Below, piece by piece: positions 1 through 10,159 of a stretch of 64,000 nt of DNA (its first letter is position 1; every line of letters starts with the position of its first letter). The translations under genes were made by a program, and so were the position numbers. Source of the DNA: Leptoclinus maculatus (taxonomy: Eukaryota; Chordata; Actinopteri; Perciformes; Stichaeidae); contig JAVDOI010000019.1 in the NCBI GenBank assembly GCA_032191485.1, forward strand, positions 3,095,612 through 3,159,611, written 5' to 3'. The notes under the pieces are model-generated. The model was not told the origin of the DNA. It ran no database searches and worked only from the letters and a program-made list of their open reading frames with translations.

Positions 1-412
1 AACATCAAATCATTTGCAGAAGCTACAAAAGGGACACATTTTATGTTTTAAAAACAACCTTATTATTGATGAAAAAGTTAACTGTACTGCTAAGAAGCCA
101 ATCCCAGAAACCCAGTAAGAAATAGGAAGAAATGCGGCTCCTTATCGGCCCACCACTCGCTCCTGTGGTTGTGAAACACCTGCATCCCGATGCCTGACAC
201 TTTCTTAGGATGTCTGTTGACACGCGGAGGGTCAGAGCGTGACAGGCCGTAAGCTGTGCTTCAGATAACCGAGGCCTTCCCGGGCTTATCGTCAGCGCCG
301 CTCTGTGACTGCAAGAGCGACTGGGAGAGATGGGGAGAAATGGGAAATCTGACAATCTAGACAGGGTTTCATTTTATATTGATTGTTCTCTGTGGAAAAC
401 TTCCTCTGTTTG

Positions 413-456
413 ACGGGTGGGGGGAGGGGGGGAGCGGAGGGGGAGGGGGGGGGGGG
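413..456. repeat. G-rich tract
   Basis: Several runs of four or more G separated by single A or C bases end in an uninterrupted G run. It could form a G-quadruplex on the + strand, but no gene boundary is visible beside it. Confidence 0.7.
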
Positions 457-625
457 CCTGAAAGCGAGCACAAGGTTCCTATTACTTGTCTGACAGTGAC
501 ATTGGCGGACCGAGATAACAGCTGTCCGACTCCCAGAGGAAGTGTTTGAGGCCGGCCGATAAGTGAGATGTAAGAAACGAGTAGTGTGGGTGTCACGGAT
601 GCTCTGATCGGAGCTATACACTGTG

Positions 626-626
<1 letters not shown>

Positions 627-702
<76 letters not shown>

Positions 703-722
703 TGTGAGAGAGAGAGAAAGAG
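627..722. repeat. (TG)n microsatellite followed by GA repeats
   Basis: There are 37 uninterrupted TG units at 627-700, then an imperfect GA-rich tail. Apparent valine-cysteine reading frames here are repeat artefacts. Confidence 0.97.
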
Positions 723-1435
723 AGGTGAGACTGAGTCATACTGTAAATCTTTGGGTTACACCAAGACTGCAAAATGATGCGATGAGGTGGCCGTATCTGT
801 TTTTAATGTTAAATATAAACCGTGTTATGTCAGACTAACGTCAAGAATATCAGAGTTTGAAGACATTTCAGAAATAGTCTCAGTGGTGGAAAATAAATCT
901 CATAATCTATTTTGATCAAGCCAGATGAGCTTCTGTTCTGACTCCATAAAACAGGAGGAAGCTAATATAACCGGGCACGGGGAGTAATGGAGTACATGCA
1001 GTTCAGTGCATGTTACTGCAAAGCAGGCTGGTTTGCACACTTTACAGTTCATCAATATTATTCTTTTGGCTGAGAGGCGTCCCGGCATGAAAAGACAGTT
1101 TGATCTTTGATCAGGTTCCCTCGATTATTTCTGCTCTCACAGCTGATCCGAGGAATGCTTTTGCAGCCATTCTGCACAACACTCACGTTGAGCTTATGTG
1201 TATGTTCCCAGTGATGCCTCTAGATGCTTGTTGGTCACCAGTGCAGATGTTTTACACTCCTGTTCCCACGGCAGTGAAAGAAACATTTCAGAGTGCGAGG
1301 GAGGGAAACAGAAGAGATACTATCATTGCTGTTTCCTCTGCTGTCTTTCCCTCCATGTGTCCTTGTCCATTTATACACAAACTAATAAAGTGTCCGTCCT
1401 CTGACTGCACACATCATAACAGATCAAATCAAATC

Positions 1436-1910
1436 TCTTTCTCATATCCCCTCTCCCTTCTTTTATCCGTGTTACTGGTTCCGTTTTCTTCCCTTCAACC
1501 TATCATCTCCTCATCTTTTATTCTAACCTCTCCCTTTCTGACTCGGTCTCCTCCTTCATCTTTTTTTTTTCTTTATCTCTGCTGCCGTTCCCGTAATCAC
1601 TCCCTCCTTTTGGCTTTTATCTCCACTTCCTCAATATCCTTTTTACTGCCTCTGCCTCCTTCCTTCCTCTCCCCCCTCCCCCTTTCCTCTCTCCTCTCTC
1701 CCCTCCACCCTCCCCTCCTTCCTGCCTTTCCTTCTCCCCCCCCCCCCCCCACACACACCAACCCCCATCCTTCTGCACCCTTCTCCGCTGAGCTCATCCT
1801 TCTTTTCCTTCCTTCCTTCCTTCCTTCCCCCCATCCCCTCTGCCTTGCTGCTTCTTTACCAGACCCTGGTCTCAACTCCCTTTCCTCCATCATCTCCCCC
1901 CCACCTGCAG
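1436..1910 (+). repeat. Long polypyrimidine tract before etv6 exon 3
   Basis: Nearly 475 bases are dominated by C and T on the + strand, densest at about 1640-1760 and 1800-1850 (CTTC and TTCC repeats, a run of C). It ends directly at the exon 3 acceptor. The lack of purines removes stop codons, so open frames across it carry little weight. Such tracts can serve as strong splicing polypyrimidine tracts and can adopt triplex DNA; neither is shown here. Confidence 0.85.
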
Positions 1911-2075
1911 GTCTGCAGCCAGTCTTCTGGAGCAGGGACGACGTGGCCCAGTGGCTGCGGTGGGCCGAGAAGGAGTTCGCCCTGCGGCCGATCACCAGCG
2001 GCTCTTTCCAAATGAACGGCAAAGCCCTGCTGCTGCTCACCAAGGAGGACTTCCGCTATCGATCTCCCCACTCCG
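1911..2075 (+). CDS. etv6: etv6 exon 3: first part of pointed (PNT/SAM) domain
   Basis: This exon encodes the first half of the pointed domain, including VFWSRDDVAQWLRWAEKEF and the segment GKALLLLTKEDF. The alanine in GKALLLL corresponds to human Ala93, one of the polymer-interface residues, and it is conserved. The acceptor follows a long pyrimidine tract (cctgcag before GTCTGC) and the donor is ctccg/gtactt. The exon enters with two bases of a split codon and leaves with one (a split glycine codon), matching the split in human ETV6. Reading upstream of the acceptor stays open only because the intron is pyrimidine-rich, so that extension is not taken as coding. Confidence 0.96.
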
Positions 2076-5000
2076 GTACTTGTTTGGCCTTATTCCCACC
2101 TTTCACAAAGATAATAGAGGTTTAGTCCAGACTGGGAAAACTGGAGACATCAAGTGAAAGGTTTTTTAAAATGAGTCACTTTCATTGATTGCATTAGATG
2201 GTTCTTATAATCCAACTGGAGCAATAACAAGACTGGGAAACAGGAGTTTCCAGCTAGGGAGAAAGAGCCGCTTTAGATCATGGAAACAGAAAAGAATCAC
2301 GGAAAATAAGTGCAACTATACATAGAAGCTCTTCTTCTACGGGAAGAAGTAACACCTGCGGTGTTAAAAAGGCTGATAGGACTCCACCAATAGTTTGGGG
2401 CCCTCACAGCCGAGTGAAACATGACCACACATTTGTCTCACAACAAATTAGGGGTCCGATGTGTCCCTTTGTGGTTTCGACCGATATTACAGTTTATTTG
2501 TACATGAAAACTTGTACCAATGTAGCTTTAAAATCAATGTGTTTACAGCAAAACTACACCCTTTAAAAAAAAATCAATAAAGTGCCGAGGAGGGAAGGCG
2601 GCAGTGGAGGGAAGCAGCCGTTACAGCGAGGCTGCTGGTGGGGGGGGGGGGGGGGAGGAAGTAGAGGACGGTTTATCAGGAAGTGCAAACCAACCTCAAC
2701 TGTCTCCCCGGCAACGCCAGCTGCCGGGCGCATGAGAGTAATGCAAGAATAAGTCAACTGATTTCCTTTGCAGGCTTTTGGATTTCTATTCTGACATGAA
2801 TCAGGATTCAAAGTCTTGTTCTGGGAACTGTACACAACACACGGTCGGTCAGGGCTGGAGTTGGTCATAAGGGATGATCAGCGTTGTGAAATATTAAGAT
2901 AAGACGAAGGAGAAACACTCCACAGCCTGGAGGAAAAAAGGTCATCTAATGCCCGGAAAAGTGTGGGAGTCGTATGTAGAGGACTAAGAATGAATGTGTA
3001 ATCTATGCTGAAATAAACAGAGACGTCAATGAGTTAATGAAGAAAAGAATGAACGAATGAAGCTGAACCAACTGGTCACAGGATGGATTCCGCTCCATAT
3101 AAAGCTGAGCTTTAACGTGGATGAATTAGCTTCCAGGAAGCGTTGGTTCAGTGTGTAAATGTTTTACATTTGGTTCCACGTTGTGAGGAACGAGCTGCAG
3201 CTACAGAGACGTGGCCCCAGCTGACAGCTGTTGTCAGGCTCGTGTTTCCATTTCAACTCTGCAAAAATGTTCACATCCTGTTAAGAAATCGTGGTTTGGG
3301 GAGGGGGGGGGGGGGGGGGGGGGGGGGGGAATTGGAAACCGTGATTCATCATCGCAGGTTTTTATTATTTGTCTTCAGTCGCCTCAAAGTGACACCGACA
3401 TCGTTTAGCTGTAAAATGGTTTCATGCATCAGCAGCCGTGGACGCTGTGACAACATTATTTCAAAACACAGTGTATGGGGAGAGATAACGCCGACAGCGA
3501 TTGATCACATTTTAATATCGGTTCGTCTCTTGGCCCTGTTGTCAGTGACATCAGTCGGAAAAAAAAAAAAGTCGTTTTCGGGAAGCGAGCATATGATTTG
3601 GCCGGCGATGTGTCTGTTTCCTCCTTTAGGGGATTGTAAGAGTGCAGTTCCCATCAGTCCCTGCTGTGTGCCATATTTTCCTTTCTAGACGCTCTAAGAA
3701 TAACACTTTTTTTTGTTTCTGTCCTGGCATGTCTCAACCTCACGTCCCCCACAATAAGCCACGCAGTGTGTCGAGCTACGTTACAGCTGCGTGTTTGGAC
3801 TTGAACACTTGTAGTGGGGCCGATGTAAAGGTGGCTGTGCGTCTATCGGCTGTGACTGACTGTCGGGTGACACTTTCTCCTGTTTCTCTAAAGTCTTTGT
3901 GAGTCACGAAGACAAACATGTTCTTCTTGTGAGCAGCTTTAAGGCAACACGTGAAGTTTGAAACTATCATTTATAGAATCCAGAATCAAAGCAAACTGTC
4001 AAAGCATCAGGAAGCGGGAATTCCCCCCCCACACACTGCAACTCAACAGGACCAGAAAGTGAGAACTGAAAGGTGTGTGTGTGTGTGTGTGTGTGTGCCT
4101 GCGTTTAACATCACTTCCTTTAAGAGAATCATTTCCTTGTTATGGTAAGCCTTAAAAAAAAAAAATCCCTCAGGCTATGTGTGATGGCAGCCTTTGTTCA
4201 ATTCCGAGTTATTCTTTAACCGTGGAAGTGTTCCGTTCCGTTGGCGGGAGAGGAGCCGCCGCCGCCGTCGGTGTCGAGGCAAAACAAACAGCTGTTAATG
4301 ATTCAGTGAGCTTCCTGCTCGGGGCTTTGTGCCTGGTGTCACCACTACTGTACGCGCACCTAAAGGAGAATGCCAGGGTCATATAGAACCTGTGACATCT
4401 AGTTCACGTTGTAGAAACACTTCTTCTTAAAGCTGTGCACTCACTGAGTCACTCCCATGTTTTTTTCTAATAAGTCTTGAGTTGCCTTAACGTCACTCGT
4501 CTGCCCCCTCAGAGACTCTTCCATTATTGCTCAAGCTCCCTGCTGCCTGGAAAGCAGAGAGAAGAAGAAGAAGAAGAAGAAGGGGAACCGGATTCTGCGC
4601 TAACTTCCCATTTTACGCCGCCTACCTGTGCTAACCTCTGACCTCTTGCATCTCTGCAGGGGACGTCCTGTACGAGCTGCTGCAGCACATCCTGAAGCAG
4701 AGGAAGCCCCACGTGTTTTACCCGTCGGCCTACTTCCCCGGGAACTCCTTCCACTCGCTGCCTGAAAGCGCTGCGCAGCACCTGAAGCTTGAAGGTCAGT
4801 CCCGTAAACGACATCACCTCCAGACCCGCGCTTGGTTTTGGGTTATTAGAACCTACGTTCCTCCATAAGTGGCTCCAGACTTTTGTTGCTATGAATAAAT
4901 GCTACATTCTCATGTTTTTCAACGACTTAAAAACCCAGCGATCGACTCCTCCTCCAGCATCTGTGAGACTATTTCAGCTTCATCTAGCAGCTGTTAATAA

Positions 5001-8000
5001 AGAATGGGAAATATAAAACAACATATTATTGTATTACTTACACTGTCGCACTGTGTTTATTGTCATGCACCAATCACCTTGTATGTGCAAACATACTTCT
5101 GATTCAGATTCTAATGTCGTGAATAATCATCCTGCAGCTATTTATATACTTAGAACATTATACAGACGTACAATTGTCCAACTGTCATCGACAATCAATA
5201 ACTATTTACACCGACTTCATTACAATATCAGATCCTGTGGTCGTGATATCACGTTTTCTAAGGTAAAAAACATAAAGATTGTAAAAGTGTCTTATTGGCT
5301 AATTTGACCCGTTAGTGGCTGATACTCTGTTCCATCATTTTGTAGTTCTAAAGGACTGATGCTACTTGTTCTGACTGTAATTACATAATTACATAATTAC
5401 ATGTAAAGTTGTAGCTGAGTATTCATGATAATTACACTACTTAACTTTATTTTCTTGAAAAGTGAAAGAGGCTGCCGCCGTGTTTGTTGTAATCAAGGAA
5501 GTAATGATCCTTTTGTGGTTATGACCCAAACACAATCAGACATGTCGGCAGTAAAACCTGCTCCACCAGGAAACGCTGCTTTGTTTAAACAAACCGCCGA
5601 TCACCGGTGGCTGGATGCAGCGTTGCTGCTATTTGTCACGACCGTCTTCCTTGTTTGGAACCGCTTTGTACATTTTGGGTTTTTTTTTTCCATGTTGCTC
5701 GTGCCTGAAGGAATCAAAGCCAAATTCCCATCACTTCCAGAGAACTTCTACTGAAACAAAAAGAATATAATCAGCCCGACCGCAGGACATTAGTGACACC
5801 TAGTGGTAATAAGCAGCTCTGCAGTCGGGACGCATTACTGCACAGGTTGTCACATCTCTGAACAGCTGTGAAAACTATGAAAAGCTCCAATCCTCCATGT
5901 CAGGCTCTGGTTCTGCTTCTCTGCTACTTTGAACAGACACAAGTAGAGACAGGCTTCTTACAACTTGAGATTCGGACAAATTAATGTGAACATCCTAAAT
6001 TAGATTTTAACACAAGCCGGTCCTGAACAGTCCTGATAAAACAGTCTGATAAAACAGTCCAAAGATGTTTAATGATTCAATATAAAGCAAGACGAAGTAT
6101 TTGAATATACAATGCTGTAAATTAGCTGTAGGTATTGATCCCATGTTGTATCTTTTGGAACCACAGAAACGGTACGGCGGGCCCCACGTGGTTCAGAGCC
6201 GCTCCCCCAGCATCCACCCACCATCGAGCTGCGGCACCGCTCCCGCTCCCCCCACCACCAGACCGCCAGGCGCTCCCCTCCGGAGCAAAACCACCCCCGC
6301 GCCACCAACGAGGACCACCTCCAGACCTTCTCCCAGCTGCCCGACAGCAACCACCACCTGTCCGAGGAAATGTACCCTCTGTCGGTGTCCCCGGCCGCGC
6401 CCAACGGCCGCTGCGCGACGCCCCGAGAGGCCCCGTGCCCGGGCAGCCCCGGGGGCCAGGAGGCGGGCCCTCCTCGCGTCATCCAGCTCATGCCCAGCGC
6501 CATACCCCTGCTCCTCAGCCCGAACAGGAGCGGCGGGGGTGCCACCATGGACTTCAGGCACAGCCGCGGTGGGCCCCCGTCTCAGGCGACGCTGGAGAAC
6601 GGGCGCGAGGGGAAACTGCACGGCCACCACCATCAGATAGCCCTGTCCCAGCAGCAGCAGCAGCACCTACTGCAGCAGCAGGAGGAGGCGCTCTACAGGA
6701 ACCACGTCATCATGCCCGTGTCTCCTCCAGAGGAGCCACAAATACCCATCGGACGGATAGCAGGTAACACTTCTCACGGTTACAGGTTGAAGCTACGAGA
6801 AATCTGTTGCTTAGGTCACAATGTGAGCAGACACTCACAGAGGCGGGACTTATCTTGTCCCTTTGGAATTATCTGAGCATCACAAAACAAACGCACCCTG
6901 TGTTTCCCTGTCTCGTCCATGCAGACTGCAGGCTGCTGTGGGACTACGTCTACCAGCTCCTGTCAGACAGCAGGTACGAGAACTACATCCGCTGGGAGGA
7001 TACAGAGAGCAAAGTCTTCCGCATCATGGACCCCAACGGCCTGGCCAGGCTCTGGGGAAATCACAAGGTAAACACACACACACACACACACACACAGCGG
7101 GCTCCGGGCGTGCAGCTGTTGTCGTCTATGATCAGACTGCATATTCCAAGTTGTCCTCTCTAGGAGAGTTTAAAGTAGGGACGCGATCGACGGGCCTCTG
7201 ATCGACGGGCCTCTGATCGACGGGCCTCTGATCGACGGGCCTCTGATCGACGGGCCTCTGATCGACGGGCCTCTGATCGACGGGCCTCTGATCGGACAAA
7301 GTAGAACTACACAAGTGCTTAAACACGGTGTGTGGATGAGAGACACCACAGCGTGTGCTCAGGTGTGTGACACGCTGCCAGCAGCCGGTGGGCAGCACAG
7401 TTCTGCTCGGCTAACTAACCGAGCTAACAGTTGACATACACGGAGGTTGCACTGAGTTACGTTAGGATGCGTTCAAGAGCTCTGTTCGGTAAAAAAAACG
7501 GTATTGGGCGAAGGTTAATTATATCGTTGTCACAATGTGTTCAAATGTAACCTTGTAAAATGTAGTTTTTGGAGATGTTTTCACAGGAATATAAAACGGA
7601 TATTAGAGAGGTAAAGATGACTTGTTTAACTTCCTAACACTAGCACTAAGCAGCTTATGATACAACATTAAAACAGCTAATTACAAGATTGTTTTGATCA
7701 AGCAAATATTTCAACAAAAATACAATAATTTGAATTGTGTTTTTTAAAGGGAATAACAGCGATAGAATAACAGTTTACAATAACAGAGTGAAAGGATGAC
7801 ATTTAGAACTTTTGGACAGTTTACACCGACGAAGTCTGGAGCCTTGTATACCAGCTGCTATTACAAAACACAACAACAACAAACAATCTCTATCGGCTCA
7901 TCAGTGATCACAATCAATATTGAAAAAACCCTGATAGGGCATCTCTAGTTTAAAGCATTAGTTAGTGCAGCTCTAAATGGATCAAGTCATCCAAAGATGT

Positions 8001-8363
8001 AGAAAACGTCTCATTTAGTAACGACACTTTTCTTCTTTCGCCTCTTACAGAACAGGACCAACATGACGTACGAGAAGATGTCGCGAGCACTGAGACACTA
8101 CTACAAACTGAACATTATCAGGAAAGAGCCTGGACAAAGACTTCTATTCAGGTACAGCGCCTCAAAGATACCTTTTCTAAACGAAGCTGGTCACACTAGT
8201 CATGACGTATTCGGATCTGTTCTCCAACAGAAGTTTAAATAAATGTGTCACGTTCACCAGGTTCATGAAAACCCCCGATGAGATAATGAACGGACAGACG
8301 GACCGGCTGGAGCACCTGGAGTCCGACACAGACGAACAAATCTACATCAAAGAGGAATGCTGA
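1911..8363 (+). CDS. etv6: etv6 gene, 3' part: ETS-family transcriptional repressor ETV6/TEL (joined exons 3-8)
   Basis: Coding segments are 1911-2075, 4660-4794, 6167-6763, 6925-7067, 8051-8151 and 8261-8363, and all join in phase (about 414 codons plus stop). The product is a nuclear sequence-specific repressor that polymerises through its N-terminal pointed domain and binds GGAA sites through its C-terminal ETS domain. The sequence shows the pointed domain over the first two exons, a long low-complexity linker in the third, the ETS domain over the next three and a short acidic tail ending EEC. The tail around DRLEHLES favours ETV6 over its paralogue ETV7. The N-terminal coding exons (about 55 residues in human) are not visible and should lie upstream, so the gene is partial because of the window edge. 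All introns are GT-AG. Gene identity is very secure from exon-by-exon similarity; the isoform structure is not tested. Confidence 0.96.
3303..3329. repeat. 27-base poly(G) tract
   Basis: An uninterrupted run of G, preceded by GGGGA. Length errors are likely in assemblies at such runs. Confidence 0.95.
4561..4582. repeat. (GAA)n microsatellite
   Basis: About seven GAA units lie roughly 80 bases upstream of the exon 4 acceptor. Confidence 0.9.
4660..4794 (+). CDS. etv6: etv6 exon 4: second part of pointed domain
   Basis: The exon continues the pointed domain with GDVLYELLQHILKQRKP, followed by a less conserved segment ending HLKLE. The valine of GDVLYELL corresponds to human Val112, the second polymer-interface position, so head-to-tail SAM polymerisation is expected to be intact. 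The acceptor is tctctgcag and the donor is gaag/gtcagt. It begins with two bases completing the split glycine codon and ends with a single G that joins AA of the next exon to make glutamate. Confidence 0.95.
4795..6166 (+). other. etv6 intron 4
   Basis: This AT-rich intron of 1,372 bases contains three copies of an 8-bp ATTACATA-type unit near 5380-5403. Nothing else was recognised. Confidence 0.85.
6167..6763 (+). CDS. etv6: etv6 exon 5: central linker, repression region
   Basis: This 597-base exon encodes the disordered linker between the pointed and ETS domains. Landmarks shared with vertebrate ETV6 are PPTIELRHRSRSP near the start, YPLSVSP, RVIQLMPSAIPLL, and VSPPEEPQIPIGRIA at the end. 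In between it is rich in proline, glycine and arginine and carries a histidine run and a glutamine-rich stretch (QQQQQHLLQQQEE) that I do not associate with the mammalian protein. The base composition is much more GC-rich than the flanking introns. The acceptor is ggaaccacag and the donor is atagcag/gtaaca. In mammals this linker recruits co-repressors; that role is inferred here from homology only. Confidence 0.95.
6925..7067 (+). CDS. etv6: etv6 exon 6: first part of ETS domain
   Basis: The exon encodes DCRLLWDYVYQLLSDSRYE, then the WED and DPNGLARLWGNHK segments, which form helix 1, strands 1-2 and helix 2 of the winged helix-turn-helix ETS domain. The acceptor is gtccatgcag after a short (161-base) intron and the donor is cacaag/gtaaac, next to a CA microsatellite. 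It starts by completing a split aspartate codon and ends in phase 0. It is nearly identical to human ETV6 in this stretch as far as I recall it. Confidence 0.97.
7068..8050 (+). other. etv6 intron 6
   Basis: This intron of 983 bases opens with an AC microsatellite (7072-7095), then the 15-bp minisatellite described separately. A stretch around 7441-7576 resembles a second sequence near 54409-54529, suggesting an old dispersed repeat. No coding potential is visible. Confidence 0.85.
7185..7294. repeat. 15-bp minisatellite in etv6 intron 6
   Basis: Seven perfect copies of the 15-mer GATCGACGGGCCTCT run from 7185 to 7289, followed by a partial copy. On the minus strand it reads as an endless DQRPV pentapeptide, which is an artefact. 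Perfect identity between copies suggests recent expansion or assembly-sensitive sequence. Confidence 0.98.
8051..8151 (+). CDS. etv6: etv6 exon 7: ETS recognition helix
   Basis: The exon encodes NRTNMTYEKMSRALRHYYKL followed by NIIRKEPGQRLLF. It contains the DNA-recognition helix, with the two arginines of SRALRHYY that contact the GGA core throughout the ETS family. The acceptor is cctcttacag and the donor is attcag/gtacag. It ends two bases into an arginine codon that is completed by the next exon. Confidence 0.97.
8261..8363 (+). CDS. etv6: etv6 exon 8: end of ETS domain, C-terminal tail and stop
   Basis: After a very short intron (109 bases) this exon finishes the ETS domain with FMKTPDEIM and adds the tail DRLEHLES and EQIYIKEEC, ending at a TGA stop (8361-8363). 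The acceptor is cgttcaccag. The tail is the feature that separates ETV6 from ETV7. Confidence 0.96.
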
Positions 8364-8830
8364 GGAACTCTGGGGGACAAGGAGTCCGTGAACTACTCAC
8401 TACTACTACTACAGCCGCCGATGCCTTTCAGAAGCAGCCTGAACAATCGCCGTTGAATCTGGAGCGCGTGGACGTTTGGCCCGCGTCTGTCCCACGCAAG
8501 ACGGACGCGGAATCTCTCTCAAGATTGCCTTAGGATGATATTTTCCTAAAGTACAAAGAAAATAAAAAAAACGGCATCAGTTGTTGTGCTTTTCTCCCGA
8601 TGGACAGAGCTGAAAAGACTTTCTAAGTGTTCCCTCTTGTTTCTGAATGAACTGCAAAAGCCAATCACGTTGTGCTTTATGTCACTTTGATGATTTCTTT
8701 TGTTTCGTCTCCTCACATGCATTATACTGTGGAGTCTCGCTGTTTGTAAAAAGAAAATTGGGTGTGTGTGCGCGTGTGTGGCTGGAATGTTTTCACCATG
8801 GAATAAACATTTTTTGATCAAACTGTATTC
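8364..8830 (+). other. etv6: etv6 3' UTR with two candidate poly(A) signals
   Basis: Downstream of the stop there is no further coding potential. AATAAA hexamers occur at 8561-8566 and at 8802-8807. The second is followed at once by a T-rich stretch, as expected for a downstream element, and lies in unique-looking sequence. Either or both could be used. The 3' UTR is short (about 200-450 bases) if no later signal is used. Confidence 0.6.
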
Positions 8831-9660
8831 TCTTAAGTTATACTTCAGATATTCTCCTGAACATGAAACACCTTTATTTCCTCCAGCGGCTTCCGGTTTC
8901 ATCTGCAGGAAGGATGTCGGTGAGGTTTTGGTGAAATACGTCAAATGTCCACATGATGGCAGTACTGCACCTTTTTTATTCGTATTTTTCTTGATGAGAG
9001 CGGAGCAGCAGAGGCTTCTGACTGCAGTTAATCAAACATGCCTAAAGGGTCATTTACAGGATTAAATACTGCTGCACTCCATCATATTGTTGCAACTTTT
9101 AGGGGGATGGAAGAAATGATCGGATACTGGTCTTTTGTGAACGTCTTGCATTTGGTGGAAGTGATGATGTCTCAGTGGGAAATTATCACTGTTGAGCTCA
9201 TTTATTAATCAAATTTCATTTATGACTTATTAATTGCCATTCCAATGCAGCAATCCACTAATTGCGCCGTGGCAGCTTGACTTTGCTACATTATTTTTGC
9301 GTTACACTTCCTAAATTAGTAATTGTCTTTAGGCGCGTGACAAAATCTGAATAATTCTGTTTAGTGCATCATTATTCTACAAATGTCCAAATGAGCCTTG
9401 ACGTATAGCGATCGCGCAGATCGTTGGTTTCACAATATCATGGCATTAGTGCTTTTCCATATCTAATCACAGCGTTATTGATTATCACATCGAGCTTCAA
9501 TTTGGAGGCGATAACTGAAGCAACGCGCCCTTCTTTCTGGACCGGTCTATGTGACGTTCAAGTGAACAAGTCACATCTGCATATGACACACGTGCTTTGA
9601 CGGTAATCGGGATACTGTAACGCGTTAGCGGCGGAGGTAGCGGTTTAGCGCTGTGCGCCG
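8831..9660. other. Intergenic spacer between etv6 and tafa2
   Basis: No gene was found. The segment becomes more CpG-containing towards its right end as it enters the tafa2 promoter region. The two genes are transcribed in the same direction, with about 0.9 kb between the last etv6 poly(A) signal and the predicted tafa2 start. Confidence 0.7.
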
Positions 9661-9715
9661 TGCGCTCCGGAGTCTCCATAAAAGTTAGTGCGCGCAGAGC
9701 TGAAGCTGTCAGACT
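9600..9715 (+). promoter_or_regulatory. tafa2: Predicted tafa2 promoter
   Basis: A CpG-rich stretch contains a TATA-like CATAAAAG at 9677-9684. An initiator-like TCAGACT at 9709-9715 would place the transcription start near 9711, about 33 bases downstream. The following sequence ends in a consensus splice donor at 10189/10190. The assignment to tafa2 is inferred from strand, the matching splice pattern and the absence of any other gene before 44 kb. Confidence 0.5.
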
Positions 9716-9921
9716 GGGGAAGGACGCGGCGGAGCAAAGACTGCGGACTGAAGTGATCGATCAGGATCGATCCCACTTTGACAAATTATTACATTCATAG
9801 TTACAGTGCGTTGCGATCGTCTGGGTGACTGTCGGCCACCAAAGGCGCACCAGCGGGACGCAATTAAAGCGTATTACCAGAGTGTTGTTTCTGGACTATA
9901 ACGGAATAAACAGAGGTTTGG

Positions 9922-9990
9922 ATGCAGGATAATCTCGGCTGTGCGGCGGATGAGATGCCAACGCTGCCGAATAAGAAGACTCGTGTGTGA
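9922..9990 (+). other. Upstream ORF 1 in predicted tafa2 leader
   Basis: This is a 22-codon open frame with ATG at 9922 and TGA at 9988-9990, containing a second in-frame ATG. No homology is known. It matters only if the leader is transcribed as predicted. Confidence 0.35.
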
Positions 9991-10090
9991 TTCTGACAAG
10001 GCTGTTTGATTTCATCCGAAAGAAGAAAGGAAAAAAAGAGGCACCACTCCCGTTTTTTTGTGTTTTTTTTTGCGCCGGTCCAGGACGCAA

Positions 10091-10126
10091 ATGTCTTCAC
10101 ATCACAGACACACCACTGGATTGTAG
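10091..10126 (+). other. Upstream ORF 2 in predicted tafa2 leader
   Basis: An 11-codon open frame ends in TAG. It is followed by a minimal ATG-GTT-TGA frame at 10141-10149. Confidence 0.3.
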
Positions 10127-10159
10127 CAGCAGCCCCACCGATGGTTTGAGAGGGCGTTA

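Larger units (their letters stand above)
1..1910 (+). other. etv6 intron upstream of exon 3 (no exon seen)
   Basis: No coding exon can be supported here on either strand. The segment holds a G-rich run (about 413-456), a long TG microsatellite (627-700) running into GA repeats, and a pyrimidine-dominated block from about 1436 up to the exon 3 acceptor. Since the exon encoding the ETV6 N-terminus is not found, this is taken as part of intron 2. Confidence 0.7.
2076..4659 (+). other. etv6 intron 3
   Basis: This non-coding intron of 2,584 bases has a 16-G run at 2640-2655, a 27-G run at 3303-3329, a TG microsatellite at 4073-4098 and a GAA repeat at 4561-4582. No exon-like open frame with splice sites was found. 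Confidence 0.85.

Noticed and set aside
586..838. Open frames made of valine and cysteine repeats
   Set aside because: They are the translation of the TG microsatellite in two frames.
1597..2043. Minus-strand glycine/arginine/glutamate-rich open frame
   Set aside because: It is the reverse of the pyrimidine tract plus the antisense of etv6 exon 3; no independent support.
6069..6767. Several overlapping long frames on both strands over etv6 exon 5
   Set aside because: They are shadow frames of a GC-rich real exon. Only the frame that joins exons 4 and 6 in phase and carries ETV6 landmarks is real.
7132..7398. Minus-strand frame with repeated DQRPV pentapeptide
   Set aside because: It is produced by the 15-bp minisatellite, whose unit is a multiple of three.
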